Positions 1-14,592 of a stretch of 64,000 nt of DNA are shown here, piece after piece; position 1 is the first letter of the stretch; each line of letters begins with the position of its first letter. The stretch spans positions 8,843 to 72,842 of the forward strand of contig VWZL01003474.1 in assembly GCA_013396915.1 (NCBI GenBank), written 5' to 3'. The notes under the pieces were generated by a model, which made no database searches, had not been told where the DNA came from, and was given only the letters and a program-made list of their open reading frames with translations. The stretch is from Stercorarius parasiticus. Its lineage: Eukaryota > Chordata > Aves > Charadriiformes > Stercorariidae. The position numbers and the translations under genes are program-made.

Positions 1-3000
1 ATATCAAAGTCCTGCCAGAAAACACTTGCAGGCAGGGAAAATTAGCCACAGCCTTTTTTTTTCCTTCTTTGTTCCCCCCCAGATCCTGAAAATGGAGTTG
101 CTAATGCATAAGTACAAATGCTGTCAAACTTGAGTTTGTGATATCATTCTGCTCCTCGCTCCATACACACTGAATGGACGTAGTGGATCTCTTAGACCTG
201 AGAAATGCTTATTTAGTGCTGGAATTTTGAGTTTGCGGAAACTGTCCTGTAAATGTCACAGGGGATTACTAGATCTACAGGAAGATTACAGCTCTGCATA
301 TTTTCAGACTATTGATTTAAAACTTTATTACCTTTGATACAGCTTCTTCACAAAGGAAACAATTCAGCAGCAGGAATTCTGTCCATATAAAGCTTTTGCA
401 GGGTCGAATCCTTCTGTACAATCCGGCTCTTCGATAGAGTAGACAAATCTTTCTGTAGGTGATGCTACACAAACCCAACACAAGTGCAGGAACAACGCAG
501 CACCTTATAAAGATGAAATCCTACCCTGCTCAGCCAAAACTTCTCATAACTGCAGCAGAGAGAGGATGCAACAGACCCAGAATTATACAGCCATGATAAC
601 TTTTTAATGGAAAAAGTACTGGTATAGATTTTACTATCGTGTATTGTTCATACTATAGTAAACTGCAGTACAGCCTAAGAAAATCTGGTTTTGTAACAAG
701 ATCTATATAGAAATGAATACATAGTAATGTGACTGGCAATGGTTTTCTCAGAAAAATGTGCAGTTGCATACTAAGATAGTTACAACAGGATTAGATTTCA
801 AGTACAAAGCTGAAGTTCAAAGATTTTTCGGGCCGGCATACGAGAAAATTACAAATGAGGATTTTTGAGCTTTCAGTTCCCCATGGTGGAGAACCTTTGT
901 GACTGAGCATCGCTTGGGCCTGTCTCAGCTGAACCTGGGAAAACGGTGTGCCCTGTTCCACTGCAGCCATCCCAAGGTGGGACTCAGAGGAGAAGAACGC
1001 CCAAGCTGGGTAAGAGCCTGGGTTCCCCTCCCTGCGATCTGCGCTCTCCTGCATCCCACACCACCGAGCTGGGCGTTGGAGGCAGAGCAACCCACACTTC
1101 TAATGTTCGCTGTTGGCTCTCAACCCTTTGTGCAGGGGCTTTTTCTTTCCTAGAAACAAGTACTGTTGAATCGCTCCAAATCCCATTCCTTGGACAAAAA
1201 TATTGTGCGGAGCAATTTAAACCCAATTCAGTAAAAGAAAGCACCTGTTACCATACCTTCATCCTAGATCCAGATTAAAAACTGAAGTCTGCATTGGTTT
1301 ATGTCCGTTTACTATGCTGATCACTAATTTCAGATGACCTTCAACTACCCCACATCTGAAGCAGCAAACTCACCGTGTGCATTTTTTGCTCTGTAATTTT
1401 CTTCGTCCTTGACTATAAAATACTTCTTGCTCTTTTATACAAATGAATGAATACCAAACAGTTATTTTAGCAGAAAAGTCTTGAGGGAGGGTTTCTTAAT
1501 CTCCTAAAGAAAACACAAGCACAATTTGTTCTGAGTTTGCTGCTACCTCTTGTGTATACTGGAGGCAGGACAAGCCGGGAGATGGGGCAAGAGGGGGGCA
1601 GACACCCAGCACAGCCACAGGAGAGTTAAAAGGGATGAGTTCAGTGGGTGCTCGCTTCCATTCCCATTACGACGACTGTCTTCAGAAGAGATTTATGCCA
1701 TGCCATTTCTTCCTCTTGCCCCAACCTAAGCCACAAAAATGTGGTATCGCAATTGTAACGCCTCATATATTCTAAGGAAGATAATAGTAAACTGTGCCGC
1801 TTTGACCTTTTCGGGATTTCTGCTGTTTGATTCACTCGCCGCGGCCATCCCTCGTGTTCGCAGCGGTAACCTGTGGGGATGCGGTGCAGCGGGGGCCAAT
1901 CCGGCTACAGAATATTGAAAAGGTTAAAGTCTATGTTTATGAGTCTATTAAATGTTTATAGTCCTTCACAGGCTATGCTGGGCATTAAAATTATGATATC
2001 TCATTCTCATAACAAACACTGTAACGAGAACAGAAAACGGCAAAGCATGAATCCGTTCTGAAGGCAACGTTTGCAATGAGAGTACAAAACCAGCACAATA
2101 GTAATTTGCTCCTTTGAAATAGTCAAAAAGGAAGAGATGACACCACAAACCAAAGCCATGCATAGTGTGACATCACAAAANATGCTCCGCTGGAAATCAG
2201 GAAACCAAAACAGAGGCTAGAAGTTGCCTTCAGTTCTCAGAGTTTTTAAGCTAAAATGCAAAAAATAAAGCTTTTTGGAGACTACTGATCCAGAGCCGTG
2301 CTGCTGGGGACACCATTCCTGTTCCCACAAGCTCCTCAAAGCCTGCTCAGACCACCATGAGCTGTCTGCTTCACTTTTACACATAACAGTGAGTTTTATA
2401 GGCCAATTAAACACTGGGCATGGTTTTTTTCTTTCTATCTGTTCTAAATATATCGCATCTGAATTTCACTGTGTGTCGTAAGCCAGCTACAGTACATTAA
2501 TGAGCGCCCATGAACACAGACAATTTACACCTCCTTCAGCCAGGCTCCAAACACATCCCATGTCCCCCACCTCTGGCTGCGTTATTAGTCCCTTAGGTAG
2601 ATCCAGTCCTATGAATACACAGGAAGGCCCTGCCACGAGCAGAGCTTTGGTAACCCAAAAAGGAGCGGGTGCACTGGGGGCTTCGTTATTCCTGAGCAAT
2701 TTCACATGAGAAGTGATGAAGCATGACTTATTTATTAGTCCTCCAGCCCCACATCTCGGCCAGGGCAATGTGGTAGGCACCAGCTGTACCACACCAGCAG
2801 CCTAGTCCCCAGCAATGTTCCTCGGCCACCACAGGGGAGAAATTTAAAGAGAAATTTGAAGACAAACGCTGCTGCTAGTGATGGAGAATTTCTCCCCAGC
2901 GTGAGGGGCAACACGGGAGAAAGTAATGGAGAACCAAGTTTCTTTGAAGTACGATGGCTGGTGATATCAAATCATAACTAGATGGACAGGCACATGTAAA

Positions 3001-6000
3001 CACACAGAGGATCAAAGGAGACAGCCGAAGCACAGGCAACTAGCCTGCAGCCAGGAAGGGCTTGGAGCCCGTCCAGCCAGTGCTCACGGTGGTTTGACAG
3101 ATCCCCCTGAAAGTGGGATACCAGCAGGCTTCAATTCAGTGCACCCCACAAATTACCAGGTTTTGATGGCCAGGGAGCAGCCAGAAACCTTAATGGAGAG
3201 AGAGAGAGAGAAAAAAGATCTTTGTGCCCTGTTAGCGGTGTCTGCATTTCAACGTTTCTCTCAGCAGAAGAAAGGTGAGAAGGGCTACTGAGAAATAGCA
3301 GCGAGTATTATTGTGGAGTCCCCCGAATCAGTGCAAGCTACAAACTTTGACTCCCAGGGCTGTTGCGGACAGCCCTTTCTTCCCCAAAACAGCCTGTGTT
3401 GTGGTATGACCCGCTATGAACGTGAAAGACCAACTTCTCCGATACCCTTGTAATTTACCTACATGTACCATAATGCCTTTAACCACCACCACCACTGCTC
3501 ATTTGAGGAGCTATCCCTGTTTTGCATACAAAGCTGTGTACAAAGTGAATCTGTTCTGATGACTCAGGATCCCCTGCTACTGCCAACTTGCATTATAAAA
3601 CAAATGCAAGACCAGGGTTAAAACAGAGAGAGGAAAAACCAACACACATTAGCTTTATCTGAAAGATCCTTATTTTTGTGCGGTTGATGTTGCACCAAGA
3701 AATAAGAGTGCTGGGTGACTGCTGGGACCTCCTGATGATTGCTGGGACCTGGAAAAGTGATGGAAACTGGGTAAAAAGGTGCAAACAGGGAGGGGTGGTG
3801 GTGTTGTCAAATGAAAAACCAATAAGATGTTGTTGCAAGGAAACATCTTTAAGATGTGCCCAAAAAGGGATATTAGCAGTATTCTGCTAATGTATCCCTT
3901 CAGAAACAGCACAGTATGCCTGGTGACCAGGAAAAAAGTTTAACCCCCCCCTACGGCCACTCCTCATCCAGATAAGCTCACAAACATTGAACGTGTTACA
4001 GAACAAACAGTAACAACCCCAGTGGTGCCCCGAACCAATATATGGGGATGAAGGGGAAAGGATTTATTCACCAACTCATGGGTCTTGCAAAACTGAAGTA
4101 GTATTTTTATCTAAGGAAACCATCAGTATGAACCAAATCCCACCAGCTCAGACCAGCGCTTCACTAAGCCTCATGTTCAGGAGTTGCCAGCACCACATTT
4201 TTTGAAAGATGCAAGAAAATCAAAGTCATTGTGGAATAACTTCTCTGAGGATGCATCTTTCTCATCCCGTGATTAATATTTGGCTTATAGGATACATTTT
4301 TTTAAATCCTATCCTAAATAATACCCAGAAGTGGTTTTGTAATGAACCACCAAGGTCTATTCAAGACTATGGACTGGTTGAAAGTTTCCTTTGTATTTTC
4401 CTATCAATCAGAGGTGATACAAATGACACCAATAGCATTGTGCTGGGGCTTTTTGCATCTATTGTACCTTCTAGACGCTGTTGTGGCACTGTGTCACACT
4501 AACACAAATGCCAAGAGCCACCAAGAACTGCGCTCCAACTCTGCGTCTGGTAGATTCATGTAAAAACTAAATTTAATCAAACAGTTTTGAAGACTTAGCA
4601 AGTTCTCCTTTATAACCGAGTCAGTTTATAGGCAGCTACAATCTCCTATTTTGCCAACTCAGATTTACTGATTAAAGTATAAGCGAACCAATGGTCACTC
4701 TATCATATATATCAAAACAATACACAGACAAAATCATAGAAATACAAGGGTAATGCCCTCTAAAATTCAACTTTCTCCTTGCTGCGCACCGTGCTTAATA
4801 GACCTCTGGCTAATGTCCAGCTTTGTGGTGGTGATACCAGTAAATTCTTTAAAGAACAGATCATCATTATTGATGAACTTATAAGACAAGTTTTGAGTGC
4901 ACTCAGAAATTAAAAAAAAAAACCTTGAAAAAGAATATTTCATTGAGTTGGGTCCAATCCCATCAACTTTTCTCTAACGCCAAAGCTCCCATCATCATCA
5001 CAGAGCAGGGTCTCGCTGCCTAAGGACCTGGGGATCCAAACAGCTTTAAATGTCTCATCCTACCCCCTGTAAAACTTCTGATTGTCACCGTGAATCACTG
5101 TACTTACACATATATTCTCCTGGCAGAAGAATAAAGATAACGCTCCTTTCTGTCAACTGTAAATGATGAAGATATCCATTCAGGAAGAAAAACTCCCAAA
5201 CAAAAGCCTTGTGCTCTCGTGAGCTTCTCAAAGGCTGAACTTGAAGTAACTCCTGCTTAAAAAGAGCTGGGAAAATAAAATATGCAAAATCAGTAAATAT
5301 ATTTTTTCCTACTATTACCTCAAACAAATTACCCAAGAAAATTACACTATGTTTTCATTTTAAAATCACTTCTGATCTGATAGTTGGTAATGAAAATAAC
5401 AGGTCATTAAAACGACAGTTATTACAAGCATAGGAAAAGCAAAAACAAGGCAGCAAATATAATGATGTCATTGATATTCATTTTACTTTCCGCTATATCA
5501 CTAACTTGCTTTCTTATTTGTTTTGTAATAGACTATTAAAAAACTATATACATAAAATATTATATGCTGCAAAGGATTAAAAATGTAGTGTAGACACCAA
5601 ACCAGGATTAGTATCACTTAAATAGAAATACATGATTTAAAGTTAACTAATATGCATCACCCAGCAGGGACTGAGATACCTCGACACAGGGGAAGAGGAT
5701 GGGAAGAACTGGGCTGTTAGGGTAGGAAAGGTGCGTGGTCAAATAGGCCATTGTAAACCTTACATGCCAAATGCTTTATGAAAACCAGACGTTTAAAAAA
5801 AAAAAAAAAGAAAAAAGAAAAGTCCCACAAGGTTTCACAGTCACTTAAACGCAGTTGCAGGAATTCAACGTTCTTTCTTGGACTATGTCCGTCATTTAGC
5901 TCTCGTGTTGAAATATCGTGAAATTCCCAATTAGGGCCAGGTTTCCCCGGGGCGGCAGCTCCATGTGTGGCATCCCAGCCCCGCGATGACAAGCCCCCAC
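1..6000. other. Intergenic, no gene supported
   Basis: Mixed unique sequence. I see a (GA)n run at about 3196-3210, a short (ACC)n near 3483 and an A-rich run at about 5795-5820. Open frames up to about 110 residues on both strands show no domain, no splice-site pattern and no consistent codon bias. No CR1 tail recognised. Confidence 0.6.
2181..2181. other. Single ambiguous base (N)
   Basis: One N in otherwise unique sequence. Confidence 1.
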
Positions 6001-9000
6001 TGCCCTCCCAGGCAGGGAAAGTGCCTCCTGCTCTGCAAAACCGAGGGAGGAGGAAGAGGAGAATGAGAGGGATGGAAACGAGAGTGCCAAAAAGGTTGTC
6101 TTCCAGGAAATAGGAGGGTTTCAGCCTCCCTCACGCCCAGCTGGGTGTGCTTCAGCTCGCTCTATGGGAGGCAAAAAATAATCAGAAAACCTTTAATTGG
6201 GGTGCAGGCGAAAGTGCGGTGGGATGCTCTGCTGCATATGACGGTGCTGGTTTTAGACAGCAAGTTTTTGGGGCTGTTACTGAGCTGCTGCATGCAATGC
6301 AGGTGGTTCCTGAGCATCTGTGGTGCTCACGCAGGTCTTTGCGCACCAGAACCGCCCGTGTAGTAGAATCGTCATCGTTGAATGCACTTTAAGGAGCAAT
6401 TATTCTTGTATTACAGAAAAACAACCTTTACAAATTCAATTTGTTTTAAAAAATAAAATAAAATCCCAAAGTTGGAGGGTTTTGTCCAAAAAAACCCCAC
6501 TCCTTCCCATATTCAAAGCAGAATATTTGGTCTCAGTTCTAGAGCACAAATATTTTTTCCCATAACTTTTTGGGGGTCTCTTTGAACTCTTCACAGAGGC
6601 GTGGAGAAGGGCAGCCTGACCGTTAATTTTTGCCATGCCGCTTGAACGTGACAGTATTAATGTAATGTGTTCCTGCAGCAAATCAGCAAATATAATGGCA
6701 TGAATCAAGGCGAAGAAGAGAATATAGCAGGGTACTGAAGATGCGGGGCTGTTGAGCTGAGCAGGCAAGCTTATGATTAGACCAAAATTGTACTTTCTTA
6801 ACGGTGCTTAACATCTACGCAATAGATCCGAGCAATATATTGTGCAAACATCTGGTGTTCCAGTGGTAAGATGGATCACGTGGATGGATGATCAAATACA
6901 GCGAGGCTCATCGCTCTTCCGTCGGAGACGCACGGTCACGCAGCGAAGGCGCATCCTTCTACTTGCTCTGGCTGCTGATCTATTGATTTTGAGCTGCTCT
7001 GATTCCCCCTGTGTCTGGCTGTGGATGCAGAAGAGATGAAGCAACTGGGAAATCAGCAAAGCAGCAAGCTGAGCAGTACAAATTGGTAAAAATTATTTAA
7101 TGCTGGGAAGCTGATCTAGTCACCCCCTGGTAATACTGTCAATTAAGTGTATGAAATTAATATTAATTATCAATAATGAATTGTTTGCAAGTGTAATAAT
7201 GAATAGAGGAAAATAATAAGAAGAAACACAGCACATTTACAATGCAAAAATGTTGGATGCCTCTGAATATTTCCTTTGAAATATGTTATGGTTCCATTAA
7301 GTAGTACATTCAAATATATATTTTCTTAGTATTTGAGTTGCAAATCACTCTAGACACATTAGAAATTGCCACGAAACAAATGTACACACTGAAATTCTGT
7401 CTGATCCAAGAAGTTATATTCACTAAAATAAAAAAATCAGAAAAAAAACCCCCACAGTCATCTTTGAAAAAGAGGAAACCAGCAGCACTTGGAAAACATA
7501 TTTAACAAGAGAAGCACACACTAGAATATCACTCCCAACCTATGCTGATGTGCTGATGCTTATCAACAGACTGCAATAAGTTTCTTCTCTTGTTGGGGGG
7601 GGAAAAAAACCAACCAAAAGGAAATAGCAACCTTGTTCTATAAGCAAAGAAACCTTAATCTCTGATAGTTAATTTATAATTAGTTTTAACTAATATTTTT
7701 AATCCATTTCTGCATTAAAAGTGCACTTTGCTCTGCACCTGCAAGGAAGAGATGCCAGGGGAAAAAAAGCTGTTGGAAAAAGAAAGGCACAAATTGGGGT
7801 GTGAGAGGCCACGGAGCTCCCTGAACCCGAGGAGCTGGTGGCAAACCCTGGCTTCATCTGCCTCCCCTCTCCCGTGCCCTGCTTTTTCTTCATTCTAGTA
7901 ATTAACGCTGGTTTGCTCTCTAACCTTACCTTTAAAAGGATGGAAACCATCAAACACATGAAAAACATGTATAGATGGCATGTGGGAAGAAATGCTCAAT
8001 GTCAATTTTTTTTTTTTGTGATAGCGCAACTATTTAAACAGGAGTGAATTTTTTGTGGGAGCCTCTGTCAGCTGGGGGGAAACACATTCCCCTTGGCACG
8101 GCGTCTTCTGTGGGAATCTTCTCCTTCGATGTTAAAGCTAGTTATGCTCTCAGAGATGCAGGAGAGGCCTTGATCCTAACACCACTAACAAGGGCATGAG
8201 ATTATACAGCGTCTCACCATAAGATTTGATCAAAATAAATCTTCAGAGAAATATTTCCTTCTAGGGCCACTTTCCTCCACCCCCAAAAGTTTTCAAAATA
8301 CTCCCACTCAACATACGGTGCAAGCGTAGTCAAGTCCAAAAGGCACAATAATTGCTCGTCACCAATTATGGTGTTTTTTGGAAAACAAACAAACAAAAAA
8401 ACCCCTACAATTTGTTTATAAAACCAGAAATTAAGTTTTCCCTATTTGGGATCATTTTCCAGTGTTTGCTTAACTGCATTGAAAGGTGACACTAGTTTAT
8501 AGGTTAGGAAAGTGTTTGGTATGGGAATTCGAGATAGAATCCCATAACTTGTATGGGATTGCCAGGGCTGGGCTCTAGGAGAGCCAGGCCCAGCCAGAGG
8601 GGCAGGAGGGTACAGCATCAGGGATGGCACTGGAAAAAGGGATGCAAGCAGGCGGTCTTCTCAGTTGGCCCGGTTTTCAAATCTGTGTGCAATAAGTGAA
8701 GAACAACGAAACTGGTGAAAGCACCGGTTCTCCCATGGCGTTTGCCACCAGCTAGGAGAAACGGAAAGGTTTCATTTCTTCTGGAGGAAGAACAGAGTTG
8801 CTGCCTGCATGGTGAGTCCCCAGGCAGCCATTGGAAGTCTGGGAATAAAACAGCTCATGACTTCAAACCAAAACCAGCCCCAGCTTCAAAGCAGCTGTTT
8901 ACAAACATCAGACAGTTAACGCTCGGTCCTCAGCTCCAGAACCTACACTTAGAGCAAGGAAAAATTAAGCTGCAAATGTTAATTTCGCTAATTTCCTACC

Positions 9001-12000
9001 AAACGCATAGGCTTGCTTTCCCCGCAGGACTCCTGTGGACATGGGGCTGGGCTGTGCAATGTGCCCAAGGACGCCATCATCTCGAGCCGGTGCCGCAAGA
9101 GGCCTTTTGGCACCACGGCTGGTGCGGAGCTCAGGAACAGCTGGATGAGGCCAGCAAAAAGCCGTTGCATACCACAAAAATTGAGCTGTACGTGCATCAG
9201 TCTGCTCATGCAAGTCTCCGTACAAACATGCGGTCGCTTTCCTGAATGACCTGCCCACTGACCGAAGGGCTGATGAACTTCAGAAACCCGTAATATCATA
9301 AGCAGTATTAATCCTTTTTTAGAGCCATGTATAAAATGATGGATCAGTTATGCTGCTTGAGGGGCATAAATATCATTTATTAAGACAATCATGGTTAGTT
9401 CTTTGCAATTATTTTTTAATAGAAACATGAATCTCAGTTAAAGCCAGATTTATGCTCGCCCTCACCTAACCCAGTGCCAGGATCTTTGATCCCAAATAAT
9501 TTAGGAAGTGGAGAACTCTCTCCTGCATGGGGCGTTTCTGCTTGAAATGTGCAATAAGCAGCAAAAAGAGTGAGATCTCTGGGGGTTAAACTTCTCAGCA
9601 TCCTTAGTGCACATCACGGACTTAGCCGAGCCATGAAGTTACACTTTGTAGTTGGCACACCCCGGAGGAAGCTCTTACAACCCAAAACAAGTCAGTTGTT
9701 TGTTTACAAGGGCAAACAAACTCTTCTAACTCAAGGAAATGAAAATGCTGTAAAGAGAGAAAACAACTCTTTGGCTTTATAATGTTGACTGATACTAATG
9801 TAAGTAGCTATTATTATGAGCTGATCTGTGGCATTTCTGCCCTTCTCCCAGTCTGTCACAAGAGCAAGACATTCAGCATTACTTAATAAATAAGTATAAA
9901 AATAATAAAAATTAAAAATAAATAGTAGAAGAAATAAAAATAGTAGAACCCAAATGAGGCATTTGTGCCTGCAAACTGCTCCTCTGCTGTCACTTAAGGA
10001 AAGCAGCACTGCAAACCTAATTATATTGAACTTAACGATACATACAGTAAAGAAACAAATGCAAATTACTTACACAGATTCTTTCCAAAGGCCTTTGCAT
10101 TGTTTTTGCAGAAAATAATCCGTTACTGAAAAGCATTTGTAGGTGCAACATACAAGTTATTTCAAAAGCACTCAGCAGAATGACTTAAAAGTTTAGGGCA
10201 GAAGCTGAATAAAAAAAGTCATTTCCAGTTGGAATGGTGAGAGAAACTGAGCCAGCGATAGTGTCACATCGGGATTTCAGCAGGAGGACTCGGGCAAACA
10301 GCGCTTCCCCTGGGAAAACACCCACCAACGCCTTTGGTAATGAGCAGTAATGAGAGCCCTGATCCTCTCCCAGAGCCAGAAACGGATCACTGGGAAAAGT
10401 TCCCACAAACAAATAGCTGCAGGCAGCCACCCCCCACCTCTGTCCCACTGCCCGCCAGCCCTCTCCCTGCTCCAACGTCTCTGTGCCCCCACGGATGGTC
10501 GGGCTCCCCAGGCTGGCACCCCTCTACCCATTGCAGGGCTTTTGCAGGAGCCTGGGGGAATTATTGTGGGGGTTTTTCCATTTTTTTTTTTTTAATTTTT
10601 GCAGTATTTTCTGTCCCTCCTCCCCACCCTGTCTTGAAGCATCACAAGAGATCCCATTTGGTTCTGTTATGATTAGAAACCATTTCTAAATTAAGCTAGT
10701 CGAGAGGCGCACCAGCCCCGTGGACATGGGGTGTGGGAAGGGGACTCCCCCGTGCCCACCTCCCTTCCCAGCAGCCGAACAGCCTGCGCTCTACACACAA
10801 ATCTCATTCACCTTTTTAATGAAACTATTTCAGAGCACCAAAAGGCAAGTGAATGTTAATATTAAAGCTCTTAGGAAAAGCTTTAATTTGGGCAGGAAAA
10901 ATAGGGATAACAAACTATTTGGGATACAGCTTCCCTCAGAATGGATGTATGCGCCGGTTCGCATTGGATCAGCTTCAGGAACCAGAAATGAGTTTGCACA
11001 TTAAATGCAGCTGCAATCCTTTGAGATTTATGGGAGACCGAGAGAAAATAATTCTGAATAATACAGGTGCTTTGACATGAACTTAAAACTTTTTTTTTTT
11101 TTTTTAAATAAATTGATTGTGGTTTTATTTATAAGCCCAAGCCTTCTGCAGCTCACAGCACTGCTCAAGGGGGAGGAAAGACAACCTTCAGCTGGCGTAA
11201 ACTGTCAGAGCTGGAATTTAAAGGAGTTGGGACCATTTATGCTTCGTAAAGGTCCGCTCCGGAGTGCTGCTCAGGATCGTATGAATCCCTTCTCTTTCAG
11301 GAGAAGGGCTGTCTGAATGTCACTCACATTGCCCTTTATTTTTATCCATTAGACAAACAAAATGAATGATCACATTTATGCTGCGGACAGAAAGCAGACC
11401 CCACAGGCTATAAGTTGTGAAAAGAACTCTTTCTACCGAGCAAGATAATGCTTGAGAAGGTGAATGAAAAGATCTTAGTAAAGAGGAAAATGTCCCTGTA
11501 GGACCCTTTCCTAATTCTGAGCTCTTCAGTAACGTCAGCCTCGCTAATCCATACCTAGCTGTGAGTTCAAATGAAAAATTCATTAACTTTGTGTCCTTTA
11601 ATTTATTAGGTGTAGCAACACTCCTCATCAGGGGAAGGGCTGAAAGGAGGGGACAATCGAGGCTCTTTTATTCTTTTTGCAAATCTACAGGCTCACAAAG
11701 GGAGAGGACCAGTTTGTGAGAAATTACACTCGCCTAATTAGAAGAGCCGCTGTTTGCTCTCGCAGGCGCGCCATGGCTGACCAAAGGAAAAATGTAAAAT
11801 CTACCATCAAAGACCTGAAATGGCCACGGCTCAAACCATGCCAGGACCAGACAACAGCGGAGGCACCTCGGTGACCATTTCATCCCACAGCGGTACATAA
11901 AAACGGAACACATTAGGAACGAGACTAACAAAGTCTTTTTTATATAGTGAATTAAAGCTGAAATCTGGACTGCTCCCCCCCGCAGCAGGACTAGATGCTG

Positions 12001-12483
12001 CTTTATATCCACTACGCCAACTGCTACATACCTCTTATACCCGTTATGGCATGTTGTAGAGTTTTTCCCAGTGAAGTGCCTAGGAAAGCTGGGTTTGGGT
12101 GCAGGAAGCGAGAGCAGGAAATATAGAGGATGGTTTTTGTCCAGAGGCTGTCTCGCTCCGAGGGCTCAGGGGTCCCATCACAACCCCCCTCTGCTCAGCT
12201 TCCACCGCCGAACCTGGGGATAACAAACCACTCCCACCTTTTTCATCAGGCTGATAAAAGGATGCAGTTTTATTCACAGTAACACAATATTTTGTCCTTA
12301 CATGACCCTCCCCGGTGTCCCTTCCCTCCCTCTTTGGAAAGGAGTAAATAATTATCCTTATTTTCTGCCAGGAAACACAGATAGCGAGTGGGGTGAAATG
12401 GACTGCAGCCAGGGCACAGCCAGCAGCAGAGCTGTGCCTCCAGCCTGCCAGTCCCAGGACCTATTAACATTAATGCTTAATTA
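6001..12483. other. Intergenic, no gene supported
   Basis: Mostly AT-rich unique DNA with some GC-richer patches (for example 10380-10560). The 176-residue frame at 8715-9245 has no recognisable domain. The block at about 10800-11075 has the look of a conserved non-coding element. An octamer ATGCAAAT occurs at 10059-10066. Confidence 0.6.
9883..9947. repeat. AT-rich low-complexity stretch
   Basis: Almost only A and T with scattered G (AATAAAAATTAAAAATAAAT-like text), 65 bp. Confidence 0.8.
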
Positions 12484-12515
12484 GTGTTTACATTTTCCGA
12501 GCAAAATGTAAACAC
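12484..12515. repeat. Perfect 13-bp inverted repeat of forkhead-like sites
   Basis: Arms GTGTTTACATTTT (12484-12496) and AAAATGTAAACAC (12503-12515) are exact reverse complements separated by CCGAGC. Each arm contains the forkhead core GTAAACA or its complement TGTTTAC. It may be a paired FOX-factor site, or a hairpin-forming palindrome in AT-rich sequence. Confidence 0.8.
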
Positions 12516-14555
12516 ATATCTGCACCAGCCAATACCAGCTGTGACGGGAGAGAGATGTTATCCAAAAGCAATTTCCTCTCCTTTCAAAGGGGCATCTCCA
12601 GTAGGTAGGACCATAAAACAGCATCTGAATCGCGACACCTCATATTGTGCATTTACAAAGCACAGCAGCAGGGTCGTATCACCAGTTATGAGGTAAGACC
12701 AGTGACTATTTAGACTGGCAAAAAAGGCTAAGTAAAGTAGTTGGGGAAAAAAAAATAAAACAACACAAAAAACCCCCAACCCTTTCGAGGATCCTACAGC
12801 AGTCATAGATGATTTCGATTATGGAAATACAAACTGTCTTGATAGCCATATGGATATACTCTTTGAAGAAGTAAATTATTGATAACAAAATTAATTGTCC
12901 GTTGGAACAGCTGTAAAAAATGTTCACAATGAAATCTGAGTCTAGTGGAGGTTAATCTGGCTTTAAGTTTCTTTACAGATATTAAAATGAAGTCCAGCTG
13001 AGCCAGCAGCATATAAAATCAGCTTGTTTCTCATGACTGTATCTTGCCTGCAAAAAAGATACAGATGCTCTGGCTGCTGTCCCTCCACGCTCCCAAAACC
13101 GATGCCCTATTTACCCAAGCACATGGCATGTCCCTCCGTCACCCCTCCTGAGGCTGGCTGGCCAAACTTCTCCTTGCTTGTGGTCCAAGTTCTCCCACCC
13201 CAGGGATCAGGCAGACAAACAGTTGGAGGAGAAAGTCACACATGTGAGGATTTTCTGCCACGATTACTGAAAAAAAAAATAAAAAAAAAAATCCACAAAC
13301 ATTCTCTGTCACCGATATTTCTAAAACCTCTGTCACATGGGTGTTAGGATTGCAATTGGTCACGGTTTCATGGGGGATGGATATGATGGGGAAAGAACAG
13401 CTTATGTTTATCTATCAAGTGCTTTTTTCAAATATTGGAAATTAGGAAAAGTGCTCCATCACCTTCTGTATGCCCTACAAGTTGAAGAAAAAGCCACTTG
13501 GTTTCCCTTCTTGTAGGACACTCCTGGAAGGAAGCCGTAGGGGTAGAAGGTGAGCAAGTTTCTTGAGCAGTGGAGCTGAAGCAAGACAATTTTTCTGGAA
13601 AGGGGGGTGCAGAGTCACCTCTTTCTCACTAACCATGTGCCATGCTGAAAATCCAATGTAAATCTTCATTTTGCAGCCGTAAACTGAGTCCCTCTGGGGT
13701 GGCGGAAAACTATAATTGAGAACAACCAGAGCTGATGCAAACAAAATATAACTGTTAACTCTATACAAGTGGCCATCGATGCTTACGTACATCTATACAA
13801 GGATAGGTGAGCTATATAAGGTGCTAATGCAGTTACTTAAAGGAGGGAGACTTGAAAAATGTGTATGACATGGAATCATCTCCAAGGTTGGAGACAACTA
13901 TCCCATAGTGTTACCTAAATTATACATAACCTAAAAATATAAGAACTAATCAGGTTCAGGTGATCAGCACGGTAAAAGAACTGGCAAAACACTATAGGCT
14001 ATACTAAAATAACACAGTAATATCTTTATTCCTTCTTATCTCAAGGTTGAGTTCAAGTTTTGGTACTGTGACAAGGAAATATCCGAAAGTAAAGGGCACC
14101 TGAGAATCCAGATATTGTCACCGTGGCTTAGATAATCAGTTTTAATGGCTTTTCTTCAAACACAATCATATATATTTACCATAGAGGAATTCCTCACGCA
14201 GCTAAAAACCCAAAGGTTCATGACTCCATGACTCCAGGGTCCCCAAACCAGCCTGTGATTCCCAAAAGCAGGACACTCAAGAGAGTGAAGGTGCAGGACT
14301 GTCCCCACAGCAAGGGAGGTCAGCATTATCACAGACTCATATGCGGGTATGTGCCACGGTTCTCGGTAAAGCATAAATCACAGGAATTACTATGCAAATA
14401 TACGATGTGTGATTTTTGAAGCTGCACTTGTATTCTTCTTTAAAAGCTTAAATTGGAATTAAGTTTGTGATTGCCCTCCATGCAAGGACGACTTCAGCAC
14501 AGAGCGGGATGTAATCTGTCCCCGAGGCACTAGAATAACCAGATTAAACAAAAAT

Positions 14556-14592
14556 TACAAAGAGAAAATTTACAAAGAGAAAATTTGCAAAG
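14556..14592. repeat. Short tandem repeat, 15-bp unit x 2.5
   Basis: Two perfect copies of 'tacaaagagaaaatt' at 14556-14570 and 14571-14585, followed by a partial third copy 'tgcaaag'. Confidence 0.85.

Noticed and set aside
395..415. tRNA-like T-loop text 'gggtcgaatcc'
   Set aside because: No matching anticodon arm or acceptor stem could be folded around it.
8715..9258. Frames of 176 (+) and about 100 (-) residues
   Set aside because: Open on both strands with no family resemblance or repeat/exon structure.
13813..13821. TATATAAG-like box
   Set aside because: In AT-rich unique sequence with no gene or GC-rich context; chance match expected.
13868..13912. Text 'tggaatcatctccaaggttg' resembling an antisense CR1 end
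   Set aside because: Only a short partial resemblance and no adjoining CR1 blocks; too weak to call.
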